From: Karstenula rhodostoma CBS 690.94
Taxonomy: Eukaryota; Ascomycota; Dothideomycetes; Pleosporales; Didymosphaeriaceae
Assembly: GCA_010093485.1 (NCBI GenBank)
Contig: MU001495.1
Coordinates: 124,001-188,000 of the forward strand
Direction of reading: 5' to 3'
DNA length: 64,000 nucleotides
The position numbers and the translations under genes were made by a program. Shown here one piece after another: positions 1 to 11,282 of the stretch (positions are counted from its first letter, which is position 1; every line of letters starts with the position of its first letter). Below the pieces are notes generated by a model, which was given only the letters and a program-made list of their open reading frames with translations, ran no database searches and had not been told where the DNA came from.

Positions 1-1584
1 GCCGGAAAGGACGCATGCTGCAGGTCTTTGGATCATCCATGTTTCATCGTGCGAGTAGGGGCGACAGCCGTGAGAGGCGCATTGGCAGCAGAAGGTATCG
101 GATATCGTGTGAGTTTTCAGAGGACTCATGTTCCTGTTTTGTTGTTGAGTGACGGGGAGCTGTGGGGGTGATCGTGATCGTGATCGTGCGGCGCGTCACA
201 TCCGGTCCAATAATCGGCGTGGCATGTGACCTTGACCATTGTGTATCGACATGCGCCAAGGGTCTTGCGATCGAAACTCTGAAGTGCCGAACTCTGGAGT
301 GCCGATGGCTACATTCACGGTGGGTATTTCTAGATGGAAAGATGCAAATAGGCCAGCAGTTACAGTTCCAATCACCGTTGCATATGCAAGGACGATCTTG
401 GAGAATAGTGCCTTCTGGTAGCACAATCACAAGCCGAGTTGAGGATCGGGATCGACGGGATGTACAGAGTCACGTGATTCCGGTGAGCATGCCTTCGATC
501 TCGAAACCGGGTGATCGCGGCTTGTTATGTTCGCGAGACCCGAAGTTCGTGGACTAGAACCATGTTACTTCAGTGTAGAAACTCACGAAAGCCAATTTTC
601 CGTGCGCCTCTCTTTCATTTGGAGGCCGTCCTGGGGCGGAAGGGGCCAACCGAAACTTAGTTTAAGATAAAAGCCGGGCGGACTGCGCCCTGCAAGTGCG
701 GCGCACCAAAGAGAGTCAAAACCAACCACCACGACTGCATGTCTATGTCCTCACGAGGATGAGACGTGAATCAAATATGATACTTCGCGAGCTTGGGCAA
801 GCCGCGGCAACGCAAGGCCGGGCACACATGTCTCTCACAATTCGATCTGAATTGGACGCGCGGATGAGACGCGAATATGCCCCGTCTCGGTCACTTTGAA
901 GAGTGCTTGAAGGCAGTAAACTGCGAGCAGCCCCCAGCAGCCCACCAATGGTGTTCGACACATTGCTTTTCCAATTTCCCCTTTGTCGAGTCAGAGGACT
1001 GAAGATTGTAAGGCGTACTCGAGGCTTGTTTACGTGCAAGCTCCCACGGCGCCCGACATGGCTTAGCTGCCGATGCACTCGAGCCGAGTAACCGTTGTGT
1101 CCGTTGTAGTGTAGAGCAATTGCCATGTGCATGACTAACGCTTTAACCTATTGTGGTCGTTGTGCATGGCTGATGCGTCCCGTAAGAAGGGGGAGGAGGA
1201 GGCGCAGTAGCAGTCCAACGTGAGGATGCGGAGAACGAGGAACCATTGTCAGCGAAAAATCTCCACGGGGCTGAGATTTCCACTACGGAGCCAAATAGGG
1301 TCATGCTCACAAAGCCATGCGTGCACAGGGCGTTTCCTATGTCGCTGATTTGACCCTTGTCTTTTCCTCGGTCGACGGCCGCAATGCTCAGAGACCGAAC
1401 TGTTACCCGGGGTTACACTTCCACGGGCAGGACATGCCTAATATGTTCCTCCTATTCTGAGTTGCAATCACACGCAATGCCAGCCATACCATCACCCCGC
1501 GTATCCTGTGCTCTTCTCCATGAATAAAAAGTACATATCTCCTGGAGAAACCCACTTCCCCGTACCCATATCTCCCGCCGCGCC
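1..1584. other. Gene-free left flank
   Basis: No open frame here shows a recognisable family or a good splice pattern. It holds a short tandem GATCGT repeat near 169-188, the first copy of a 33-nt dispersed repeat (778-810), and, next to the glycosyltransferase start, its presumed promoter and leader. Confidence 0.6.
778..810 (+). repeat. Dispersed 33-nt repeat, copy 1
   Basis: This 33-nt stretch matches 25800-25832 at 32 of 33 bases in the same orientation; the single difference is A versus G at position 23. It contains the palindrome GCCGCGGC-like core. Nothing coding was recognised around this copy. The second copy sits inside a small insertion in a pseudogene. Confidence 0.75.
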
Positions 1585-2586
1585 ATGATCTTCAAATTCA
1601 GACTGTTCTTCGTGGTGGCGTCCGTTGCCCTTCTGGGCATCACCTGGTGCACCCACGCTGTGGCACACGCTGCTCCCCCGTACACAGGATCCACCTACAG
1701 AGGCTACAACTCCACCGCACACCTGCCACCCACAGACTACGCCGTCGTGACCTTCCTCACCGGCCAAGCATCAGACACCTCCTACTTCACCGCCACCCGC
1801 GTCCTCACGCACCAACTCCTGCACGCCAACTCCACAAAAGTGAACCAAAACACTACCTCCTTCCTCGTCCTCTGCACGGCGACCGTCCCCGCAGAGCAAA
1901 AAGCCACGCTCCGCGCCGACGGCGCCACCGTCGTCGAGATCCGCGACGTCCCCGTGAACTGGTGGATCCGCCCCGCCTCAACGCGCTGGAAGGAGCAGTT
2001 CAGCAAGCTCCGCGTGTTCGAGATGGAGGAGTACAGGCGGATCCTGTTCGTCGACGCCGACACGGTGCTCACGGGGCCGGTGGACGGCATCTTCGCGGAG
2101 CCCGAGGTGGCCACGCTCGCGCCGACGCTGGACCGCAAACACCAGGTGCGCTGGGGCGAGGCGCGCCTCCCCGCGCAGTGGCTCTTCGCTGCGCGCTCCG
2201 ACAACGCGCTGACGGGGGCGCGCGCGCATCCCACGCCGCCGCTGCAGGCGGAGAGCTTCGACGCGGGCTTCTTCCTGCTGAAGCCCGACCGCCGCGTCTT
2301 CGCGCACCTGCTCAGCGTCATGGCGCTCGTCGGCCGCTTCGACCCGCAAGCCATGGACCAAGGCCTGCTGAACTACGTGTTCCGCCGCGAGGGCTGCATG
2401 CCGTGGCGCGAGCTGCACTGGCGGTGGAGCGCGACGTGGCCGACGGAGCGGGACCTGGAGATGGACGTCGTCACGCTGCATGATCGGCTGTGGAGGACGG
2501 GGCCGCAGCCGCTGAGGGACCTGTGGAATGCGAAAAAGGGGGAGATGCTGAATTTCCATGAGAAGGGCATGGTTGCTGCGGCGTGA
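1585..2586 (+). CDS. GT8-type glycosyltransferase, membrane-anchored (333 aa)
   Basis: Single-exon gene for a family 8 (glycogenin/galactinol-synthase-like) glycosyltransferase. These retaining enzymes transfer a sugar from a nucleotide sugar, usually with Mn2+. Residues 7-28 form a hydrophobic signal anchor, so the enzyme is probably a type II Golgi/ER protein or secreted. The catalytic domain starts near residue 52 (YAVVTFLTG). The metal-binding DxD is DADT at 157-160. A second family motif, ESFDAGFFLLKPD, is near 223-235, followed by MDQGLLNYVF. The length is near that of other fungal members. The start is the first ATG before the anchor. GC is high in the third codon position, as in expressed genes here. 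It is convergent with the sugar transporter downstream. The acceptor is unknown; glycoprotein or wall-glycan modification is only a guess. Confidence 0.88.
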   Translation: MIFKFRLFFVVASVALLGITWCTHAVAHAAPPYTGSTYRGYNSTAHLPPTDYAVVTFLTGQASDTSYFTATRVLTHQLLHANSTKVNQNTTSFLVLCTATVPAEQKATLRADGATVVEIRDVPVNWWIRPASTRWKEQFSKLRVFEMEEYRRILFVDADTVLTGPVDGIFAEPEVATLAPTLDRKHQVRWGEARLPAQWLFAARSDNALTGARAHPTPPLQAESFDAGFFLLKPDRRVFAHLLSVMALVGRFDPQAMDQGLLNYVFRREGCMPWRELHWRWSATWPTERDLEMDVVTLHDRLWRTGPQPLRDLWNAKKGEMLNFHEKGMVAAA

Positions 2587-3434
2587 GGGAGAGGGTGGGG
2601 CGCGGTGTATAGATGATGGACCGGGCTTGAGGAATAAAGATCTACTTATGGGGGGGTTCGATACCGTCAGGACGGAGAGACGAGCGCGAAGGCAGCGGGC
2701 GTTAAGAACGTCGATATACGATTGCGGAGGCCCCGTACAGCAGAGCAGCCGCACGACACCCGAGCATCTCGCCCTCGTCTGCTTGAGCCAGTCCAAGCAT
2801 AGCAACATGCACGACCATGTCTAGAGGCGCATGTCCACAATGCATCCGGCATGTATCAGATACCAGGGGGTGTCGAAGAAGGACGCAGCACAGTGGATGA
2901 AGAGGACCGCTACATCTATGATCAGCTGGCCATAAACAAGGAAAAGGCAAGAAGATGCAACGACAAACATTGCCACGAGGCGAGCCGATAGTAGACATAA
3001 ACTTGAACAGGAAAAACAGACATACCAAGTTACCACAACTCTTCCCATATTCCCATGTGCAGAAGCACTTACAGAGCTCCGTTTTGTGTTCCTTTTGGGC
3101 CGCAGTCCATTAATGACGGGACACCACTTCGTGGTTGGTGTCAAGCAATCAGAAAATCACATGCAGATGAGCCTTTCCGCTCTCTACACCAGCCATCGCA
3201 AGCAAGCCCACATTACTTGCCTTTTCCACTGCGTAATCCAATGGAGCCTCGACATCCAGCTCGCACACGCTGACGGAATTATGGGAACAAGTGGATCAGC
3301 ACCCGACATTTCCCGAAGGGCCTCAATTTTGCGTTCACTAGCGCGATTCCGCAAAACTATACATAACTCATGAATTCGTAACATCCCGACTACTTTGCTT
3401 ATAAGAATACCGTGCGTCCCATCCATCACGCAGT
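2587..3434. other. Convergent intergenic region
   Basis: Shared 3' region of the GT8 gene (plus strand) and the sugar transporter (minus strand), about 850 bp. No gene was recognised. Short antisense frames over this stretch lack family features. Confidence 0.6.
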
Positions 3435-5019
3435 TCACGCGTACTCGTCCTCCGTCTTCCCCAGCTTCTCCTGGTACCGCTCCGGCAGCAGGCCACCCTG
3501 CAGCGGCCTGCGCGACTCCCGCACAATCCCCGTGATCGACTTGCCCTCGGAGAACATGGTCTCGAGCTCCTCGAGACTGCGGCCCATGGTCTCCGGGTAG
3601 GAGAACCACACGATGGGGATGATGATGGCCGAGACGCAGAGGAAGACGAGGTAGTACTTCCAGCCGATAGTCTCGATAGCGACGGGCGTGGCCATGTTGA
3701 CGACGAAGTTCCACAGCCAGTGGTTGGCGGTGGAGATGCCGGACATGGCGACGCGGAGGCGTGTGGGCGCGACCTCGGTGCAGTAGAGGAAGTTGGCGCC
3801 GAGGAAGCCGATAGGGATGAAGAAGTTGAAGAGGAAGACGAAGAAGGCCGAGGCGATCTGCGCCGATTGGTTGCTCTTGGGGTAGCTGGAGGCGACGGCC
3901 AGTGCGAGCATGCAGCTTGCCATGCCGCCACCGCTGAACATGAACAGCTTGCGGCGTCCGAAGCGGTCGATGGTGAAGAATGCGACAAAGCAGGATAGGA
4001 ACTTCCAGGTGAGGGCACCGCCACTGAGGATGCGGGACATCTCGGCTTTCATACCGAGGCCTTGCTCGAAGATAATCTGCGGCAGGTGGTGAGTAAGGAA
4101 CTTGTGGCAAGCGTTGGACGTGACTTACGGTTGAGTATGTAGAGATGAGGTTGCTACCGCACATTTGCTGAAGGAACTGTAGGAAGAGGCATAGTGAGAA
4201 GCGGTAGAGTAGCCGTTCTTTGCCGTTAGTAAAAATGTCGGACAGCTTCGCCGCGCCTTTTCCAGTGTCTTCAAGAGCCAATTCGATGCCGCCGATTTCA
4301 GCAACGACCTCAGGGTCCTCAGTACTCATTCCCTTGAATCTGGCCAGGCTCTCCTTGGCTTCCCGTACCCTGCTCTTGTTGACGAGCCATCGCGGGCTTT
4401 CCGGGATGAGGAAAACAGCCGCAATCAGGACCAGTGAGATGACGCACGGGATAGCCAAGGGAAGACGCCACTGCAGGGGCAGGTTGTCCTGTTCGAAGAA
4501 TCCGAGGTTGATCCAAGCCTCTAGCAAATAGCCCAAACTAATGAAACACCCGTCCAAGACGACGTGCTTGCCTCGGTTTGCGGTGGACGCACACTCGGAC
4601 TGCCAAACCGGAACAGTGGTGCTTAGCATGCCAACTCCCCATCCGAGGATGAAGCGGCCGACGATGAATTGAGCGATGTGGAAGCTGGTGCACTGGAGAA
4701 TTTCGCCGATCAGTGTGAGTATGGCAGCTACGAAGGTGGCTTTCCGTCGGCCAAGGATGTCTCCAACCCAGGAGCAGCTCAGGGCACCAAAGAGCGCGCC
4801 GATGGTGAAGGTGGAAACAACTGCACCCTGTACAGTGGATTTGTGCGACTTCTCGGCACCCGTCGCATCGATGGTATCGATTTCCGGGAAGTGATCGTTC
4901 CAGTCGCGCAGAGAGAGGAGACCGCCCACGCCAGATTGGTTGTACCCGAAAAGGACGAAGGCGGGAAGCACAACAAGAAGGAGTTGCGCCATGCGCAGGG
5001 AGCCGCCCTGAAGACCCAT
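3435..5019 (-). CDS. MFS sugar transporter (two exons, 510 aa)
   Basis: Hexose/quinate-type transporter of the major facilitator superfamily, expected at the plasma membrane with 12 membrane segments. Exon 1 is 5019-4129 and exon 2 is 4076-3435. The 52-nt intron (4077-4128) starts GTAAGT and ends CCGCAG, phase 0. Splicing joins QQMCGSNLISTYST to IIFEQGLGM, the usual sequence at TM7. Sugar-porter signatures are visible: GRR at 90-92 in the TM2-3 loop, PESPRW at 206-211 after TM6, DRFGRRK in the TM8-9 loop, and PETMGRSLEELE after TM12. Unspliced, exon 1 would run on into an unrelated tail, so the intron is needed. The substrate cannot be told from sequence. The neighbours do not form a pathway with it. 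Confidence 0.93.
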
Positions 5020-6613
5020 TATGAGAGGTAATCCGGGTCTGTCGTTTAGGTCGGAGATGGGAGGTCAGAGAAGATGGCTTGCGACTAAGCAATACGGTCG
5101 CTCGTAGTGGAGGGGAAGGAGTCCTCGCGTCGAGGGTGGAAAGGGCGCTGCAACAGAATAGGAAGGACGCCAAACACTGTTCTTTTTGCCAACGGAGAGA
5201 CTGAACAACGAACGACGACGTAGGAGAGCGAGAGTACTTGTACTCAGTTCCCTCCCCACATTATTGCTCTGTGGGCGCACCGGCCTAGGTTGGAGTAGCT
5301 TTGCCACGGGGCTGGCTATACTCCGGATGCTCCTGACTATGCAACTGTTACCTACAGCCATTCCCAAATGTGCTCACCCCAGCGCTTGACCAAAACAACA
5401 CGCAGGTGCGCCGACGGCCTGACTAGCCGTCCCCATACTGCGGTGACCAGGGAAAAGTGCCTAGAAAAAATGCCGAACTGTGCCACTACGGGATGCAAGC
5501 GCAAGCAGCTGATGTGGAAAAGCCTCCTTTGGAACACGGGGCCCCATTGTGAGGTGATAAAGATGTGGGTCTCGAAGTTGCGGTGTCAAGCTTCGGTACG
5601 AACAGTGGTGCGGCTCTGCTGCGCGCGGTAGATGGTTAGCGCGGCTTAGGGTTTTCTAGATCGTTCGGACTTTGAGCGAGCTGCCATGATTCAATCCAGA
5701 CATTGCCATTGCCATTGCCATTGCCATTGCCATTTCCCCCGCATCGTTTTGTCACTGGTACGTGCTGTGTTGCTAGGAATCGTGGATAGCTGAAAGTGCC
5801 GCGGTTCTGTACAACGTCGGAGCGTCTGAACACGAACAGTCCCGTTTCCAATAAAGCTCGGTCGGAGGTACGCGCCCCATGCGACATGCCTTGCCAAGCT
5901 AGTGTCGGATGATGACGTCTCATTGAAAGCAGGCGAATCTTCAACCGTGACTCGTGTCGAGGCCCTGGAGGGTTCCCAACGTCTCGGATGGATGGTCACG
6001 TGGCCCGTCTACCCGTCCCTTCGGCGCCAAATAAGCCGTCTTGGCCGTCTTAGTTCGTGTGACTAAATGCTTGATTGCTAGACTGTATTGGACCCAATGC
6101 TGCTGTATCATGCAGAAGGCTTTCGGCCGAAGCCCGAGGCACAGTTCTACAGTGGCTGGTCCTTTCAAGCAGGGTCCGTCAAACTCTTCGTCTCGTCCTG
6201 AGGACCGCTTTGGAAAAGATGAATCGGCCAAGTGTCGCTGTTCTCGGCAGATTGCGGCGTGTGCCCTTCTCCGTCCGCGTGCGTGGAAATTGAGTGATAG
6301 CGCCAGCAGGTATCCACAGTGGGCGGGTTCGCGTCTCACTCGGAGAATGCGGACTGGGCACCGTCCCCCACGCCTACTGTGTAGGTACAAACCTCCCACG
6401 ATAATCACAAGCAGTGCCTCACTTGCAGACGCGAATGCAGGCCCAGACGCCGGTGCAGGTGCCTACGCAGCTGCTCCCACTCTTGCAATTTCGCGCAATC
6501 GTCTGTATTTTCTACACGCCTGCACTGATGCGGACTGGTATTTATATAGATTGTACTTTTGTCTCCCACATTCTCGTTCCGGTCCCCGGTCAAAGTGGGG
6601 TGGCTCAGGGTCT
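5020..6613. other. Gene-free region upstream of the sugar transporter
   Basis: About 1.6 kb between the transporter start and the end of the F-box-like gene. It holds the transporter promoter and a hexanucleotide microsatellite (5701-5734). Several short frames exist; none has recognisable domains or convincing splice sites. Confidence 0.55.
5701..5734. repeat. Hexanucleotide microsatellite (CATTGC)n
   Basis: About 5.7 tandem copies of CATTGC, uninterrupted. It lies in non-coding DNA upstream of the transporter and may vary in length between strains. Confidence 0.9.
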
Positions 6614-7453
6614 TCATGATGATCCAGCTTCCATCGCGCTCATCAGTCTCGCCACGAGCGGCGCCACCATCTCAATGTAGTCTGGTTCAGGAACGACGGG
6701 CTTTGCTGGGCGTGCAATGAACTCGAAGGATTTCTCAGCAGCATCAAAATGCCAGTCCCACCATGTAGCTTCGATTTGTGGGGCGTCGGGTGCATCGTAG
6801 CGTTGGTAGTGGTCTTCTTTCAAGACGAGCCCGATGACTTGGTTGTACCACGATTGAAAACGCTGGGTAGTAAAGGCCGCGTTCTGTACAATCTTGAACC
6901 TGTTTACGTGCTCCAACCGTCGCAAAAGCCCTACAACATCGCGTGTACTGTTTGCAAGGTAGTCCTCCGACAACACTCCCCCAACGGTATGCTGGGTTGC
7001 AGACTGCAGCGCAATCGTCAAGCTGTCCAGATGCAGACCCTCGAGGTTGAAAGGCCACCTCCATGATGTCAATTGGCTAAGACGGTATGCTTGAAAGACC
7101 AGCATTACCCTCCTCAGGCTGTCTAGCTGGATGCGCTGAAGATTTCGGAAGTATTTCGCGTTTACATAGTAGGGATCCCGGATAACGAAGACGGTGCGTT
7201 GGAAGGCCGCTTTCGTGAGTTCATTCCTCAGTTGGCGACACACGAGTAGGACATTTAGGTTTGCGGAAGCATAGTATCCGAGGTCCAAGATTAGGCCTTG
7301 GAAGGTCCTATTCGACTCCGGTCTTACAGTTGCAGGCACGGTTGGGTATTTGAGGCCAGCGTTGGCTGCCCCGTCGATGACGTATTCCAAAATCTGGAGC
7401 CGCAGCTCTACGGGCAAGGAAAGGAGGAATGCATTCGGCCTTGCGATGGTCAT
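6614..7453 (-). CDS. F-box-like hypothetical protein (279 aa)
   Basis: The protein opens with LLSLPVELRLQILEYV, the degenerate F-box-like motif common in Dothideomycete hypothetical proteins (LPxELRxxIYxYV). This is followed by LLVCRQLRNELTKAAF, the usual second helix of that family (VCRQIRxE). Such proteins may be substrate adaptors of SCF ubiquitin ligases, but most are untested. No leucine-rich or WD repeats are visible behind the F-box; the rest is a single alpha/beta region of unknown role. I chose the ATG at 7453, 11 residues before the F-box motif. The frame stays open upstream to 7528, but only with a GTG start. No intron is needed. An alternative is that upstream exons exist. Confidence 0.7.
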   Translation of the reverse strand: MTIARPNAFLLSLPVELRLQILEYVIDGAANAGLKYPTVPATVRPESNRTFQGLILDLGYYASANLNVLLVCRQLRNELTKAAFQRTVFVIRDPYYVNAKYFRNLQRIQLDSLRRVMLVFQAYRLSQLTSWRWPFNLEGLHLDSLTIALQSATQHTVGGVLSEDYLANSTRDVVGLLRRLEHVNRFKIVQNAAFTTQRFQSWYNQVIGLVLKEDHYQRYDAPDAPQIEATWWDWHFDAAEKSFEFIARPAKPVVPEPDYIEMVAPLVARLMSAMEAGSS

Positions 7454-7972
7454 CCCAGATGTGATGTTGTCAAGATCGCAGGGAAGAAGGAGAGATGACG
7501 GTGGTGATGGATGTTCCGCAACTGCCACGATGTTTTCGTCTGGACTAAAACTTGTACAGCTAGCGCAAAGCTGACTAAGACGCGTCTTTCCTCACAGGCG
7601 CATGCACGCTCCTTCACCTCACTGGTCTCATTCGCAAACATGGTTATGCATTGAGCCCAATGCCCCAAGATCTCAAGATTCGTCTACCTTCGAAAGCTGA
7701 ACCAAACATCCGTCTTTATCAACCACGGGCGGGTGCAAATCAGCCAGAAACAACGCCTATGCAGGCAGCTAAAAGTCCATGCAACATTCGCTACACCGCC
7801 AAACGTTGACACTTACATGTCCCGAAAGTCTTCAACGCAGTTGACCTGATGAAATGACCCCACTCCATGCTCAGAATTCACATAAAAGATCTTGCTTCCG
7901 TAGCCTTTCATTCAAACATCCATCGTCCTCCACTTGTTTGTTTTCCTGCTTCCAAATCGGTTGTTGATCCCC
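7454..7972. other. Intergenic region
   Basis: Promoter side of the F-box-like gene and 3' side of the first C2H2 gene, about 520 bp. Nothing else is recognised. Confidence 0.55.
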
Positions 7973-9178
7973 TTATGCCTCACCCTCTTCTTCGCTGGTG
8001 AGGTCCGACGGATTATCCTCGTCAATATCCGAGCCCCAAGCATCCTGTGCAGCTTTGAGAAACGGCACTCCAGGACCATCGTCACCAGGATCCGAGTCAT
8101 CAATGAGGTCTTCACCGCGGTTCATGGTGCCATTCTGGGTCTCGTCGGACTGAGCCTCTTCGTCGACCGCAGCAGCTTCTCTAGCAACTGTGCTGCGCAA
8201 GATACGGCCATGTTTCTTGCTGCTCTTCGCGGCGGTGATATGATCCTCGTCCTCCTGGTCCACCGCGGAAAGTTCGCCTGCTCCGGAATCTGTGCCACCT
8301 ATGCTGTTTGAGACACGAGCTTGCTTCTTGCCGCGAGTAGCAGCGTCGTGACTATCCTTATTCTTGCGTTTTCTACCGGCAACGGCATCCTGGGCAGTGT
8401 CATCGTCGCCAGCGCTCGCAGCCGCATTGATAGTGGCTTCAACGGCAGCAGCAAGACTTCGAATCTCCGCACTAGCAGCCCGAGCAGCCCCGGCAGCGCT
8501 CTTCCTAGCCGCGGCAGCGCTGAGCTTGTGTCGAAGCTTCAAGTGCTCGGCGAGGTTATCCCTGCGCTTCGCGGCATAGCTGCAGAAAGCTGCCGGGCAC
8601 CTGAAGGGCTTTCCACGAGTATGAGCGGCCACATGGCGCCGGAGGTGGTCTTTGCGAGCGAGACGTCGGTCACAGCCCGGCCAGGGACATGCCAACGGCT
8701 CGGTGTTGGTAGCTTTCTTGACCTTTGAAACATTCTTCTTCGTGTGCTTGCGGGTGCTCTTGGAAGCCTTGTAACTTATCCCCCCGGAGACTGGCTTCCA
8801 TTCATCTCCCGATTCTTCGTCGGCGTCGCTCTGGCCTTCGTCCCCATCTTCATCCTCGATATAGGTGTCGGCGCCCCCCTGCTTGAGCCGGAAGTTTGTC
8901 GCGCGACCTGTTCATCTATCAGACTGGGCAGCCCAGCAAAACTTTGATCAGGTCCACATACCCTTGCGCTTGGTGGTCTTTGGTTTGCCGTCATCACTGT
9001 CAAGATCCGTGGGCGGGTTGCTCAGCTCGCTATCCTGGTCCGATCCCCAGACGTCCATTGCAGAGTCTATACAGATGTCAGGGACACTATGCAGGCGTTT
9101 CATGTGGCACTTACTCTTCGTAGTGGCAGTGCCCCTCCGGACGGAGATGTTGCTGAAGCGGGTCTCGGTGGCAGACAT
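7973..9178 (-). CDS. C2H2 zinc-finger protein A (three exons, 367 aa)
   Basis: Exons 9178-9115, 9066-8962 and 8907-7973 are joined across two phase-1 introns: 9067-9114 (48 nt, GTAAGT..TATAG) and 8908-8961 (54 nt, GTATGT..AACAG). The joined frame is open throughout. Two C2H2 fingers lie mid-protein: CPWPGCDRRLARKDHLRRHVAAH (C-x4-C-x12-H-x3-H; fragment described only) and a second C-x4-C-x12-H-x4-H finger ending LKLRH. The rest is low-complexity, rich in Ala, Lys, Ser and acidic residues, with basic KRKNK-type stretches that could be nuclear signals. An acidic WGSD-containing motif occurs near the N-terminus (about 26-46) and again at the C-terminus. It is a likely nuclear DNA-binding protein with unknown targets. 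It shares its exon design with the genes at 13111 and 14293. Confidence 0.8.
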
Positions 9179-9691
9179 GTTGGATCCCGAGATGAACCTG
9201 CTGGTGTGTTGAGTGCGGGGCGGCGCGCGTCGGGTGGGTCGATGTGTTGGAGTGTGTCGGGGTTTTTAAGTAGAGATCGCCTCTATATCTACAGCGCCGG
9301 TGGCCGTCGTGTCGGGAGTTTAGGGTGGTCGTTCTGGTACTTCGGGGGGCTTAAGTAGTGGTGGTCCTGTATCTGCAGCACCACTGGCAGCTGCGCGTGG
9401 GGTCCAGCGCTCTCGGTGGTTTTCTGCGCTCAAGCAGCCGAAAGGGAACTTCTTGGTGAAAGGGGTGCGCCACTCGCGAGCCATGGCGCGTCTCGTGAGG
9501 CTTGAGCAACTAAACAAGCCGCCGCTGCAAACCCCTCAAATTGAAAATCAAACTGAAAACACTACAAATCGGAGCAAATGCACAGTGTTACGCTGTCCGA
9601 CGCCGCCCATTGTTCGTAACCTGCGCCCATCCAAACACCCACCCGCCGTCATGCTATGCATGTCCCCGCAGTACATCCGAGCCATAGCCAC
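9179..9691. other. Intergenic region
   Basis: About 510 bp between C2H2 gene A (promoter side) and the 3' end of C2H2 gene B. No further gene is seen. Confidence 0.55.
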
Positions 9692-11282
9692 TCACAGCTT
9701 GCCCATGCCCTCAAGACGCTGATGGTTCTGGCCCATCAGCATTTGCTGGGCGCGGACAGCCTCTTCAAACGGCCCGGTTTGATACGCCATTCCTTCCGCC
9801 GTCTCCCGACTAAACTGCGAAAGTATCTGCCGAGCAGGGACAGCTCCCTCCAACTGCGACGTCTGCTCCACCGTTCCGGCTGCCACCTCCTGTCCATCAT
9901 CCTCCGTATGAATCTGCATGTGCTGCTTGAGATTATCGCCTCGTGTGAACGCCCTCCCGCAGACCTCGCAAACATGCGATCTCTCGCCAGAGTGAAGTGA
10001 CTTCTCGTGGCGCTTCAGATGCTCCCGGCGTATGAACGCAGCCAGGCATGTGCTACAGATGAACGGCCTATTCATGGTGGGGTCTGGGGTCCTTGGTCGC
10101 CCCCTCTGCTTCTGTGGCTTATTAGCACCCACACCAGACACCGACTCGGTAGAACCCGTGTGTACTTACGGCCCCTTGCGTTTGCTTGCCTGGCCGGCCC
10201 TGCGCAGGTATTCTGCTTTTCCTACTTGGGATCCAATCCGCCTCGTCTGCCTCCTTTGCTTTGTCACTGCGACCTGGACCTTTCTTCCTCGAGCTCAAAG
10301 ATTCTGCAGTGATCCCATTATCTTGGGCATCATCAATGACCTCGTCTTCTCTGTTTCCGTTCTCGTTTGCAAGAGGAGCGTACGTGGGATTGTTCTTCCT
10401 GATACGGATGCCGAGATCACGGTTGAGACGAACTCTAGCAACGGCTTCGTCTACATTGTAGGTGGAGTCGCTTTGTGCCGCGTGGACTATTCTCTGGGCC
10501 TCGGCGGAAGTGTGCAAGGATACATCAGCAGTGGGTTTGCTCAGCTTAGCTTGTCTAGCTGCTGCTCGAGCAAGACGGTTTGCCCTCGCCGTACCCAGAT
10601 GGGGAGTTGGAATACTGTCTTTGGAGTTGTTGGACCTAGACGAGTTGGACACCGGGCTGGGAGAATTTGCCTGGGAGAGCTGCAAACCGCTAACACGGAT
10701 AGAGCTTGGGCTCGTCGTGGCAGCTGCACCACTGAGGGGTAGTTCAGGTTCTTCTTCATCTTCCGCGTCAGAAGCAACGGTTTCCCAGTCAACAGCGGCG
10801 CCAACAACAAAATCTTGGTCCGCAAGGTCCATCGTACCGGAGTTTAAGAGTTCTTCTGTATCAACCGTCAGCAAGCCATCGAGTACGTAGTCAGGTCTCT
10901 CCTTACCGTTGCGAATACTTTCAACTAGAATATCGGGAAGGCTGGCATCTTTGCCCTTCCTGGATACTGCCCCTGCCTCATCGTTTGCTACCTTGGCAGT
11001 CGTCGATGTGCCCGCCTTCGAGTCCGAATCTGCCTTTTTTCGATCGCTGGACCAGAAGCCACGATTAGGATCGTACTTGGGTGTAGTGTTGTCGGTAATG
11101 ACCCAATGCGGATAGGATGAAGGGTCGTCTCGCCGATCCACGTATCGAACCTGGATGTCTGCGTTGGCCGATGGGAGTGAGAATCCGTAATCTGCATGTT
11201 CTCCGGAAAGCCCCGCCCGCGCTCCTGTACCGACTGCTGTGGCGGCGCCACCCGGCCCCTGATTTGTTTGGTCGCCCTCCAT
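9692..11282 (-). CDS. C2H2 transcription factor B, Msn2/Msn4-like fingers (two exons)
   Basis: Exon 1 ends at 10170 and exon 2 runs 10111-9692. The 58-nt intron (10112-10169) has GTAAGT, a TGCTAAT branch point and CCACAG, phase 0. The fused protein is about 510 aa: a long disordered N-terminal region, then two C-terminal fingers (C-x2-C-x12-H-x4-H, then C-x2-C-x12-H-x3-H). The pattern [29 protein letters not shown] resembles the stress factors Msn2/Msn4/Seb1. A GRPR AT-hook-like patch precedes the fingers. It is likely a nuclear stress-type regulator; STRE-type binding is inferred from the fingers only. A 48-nt leader intron (11288-11335, GTAAGT, GCTAAT, AAG acceptor) would remove the first ATG at 11297, so I start at 11282. 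If unspliced, the start would be 11297. Confidence 0.8.

Noticed and set aside
1978..2808. 276-codon minus-strand frame over the GT8 gene
   Set aside because: It is antisense to the high-GC GT8 coding region, with Arg/Pro-rich shadow composition.
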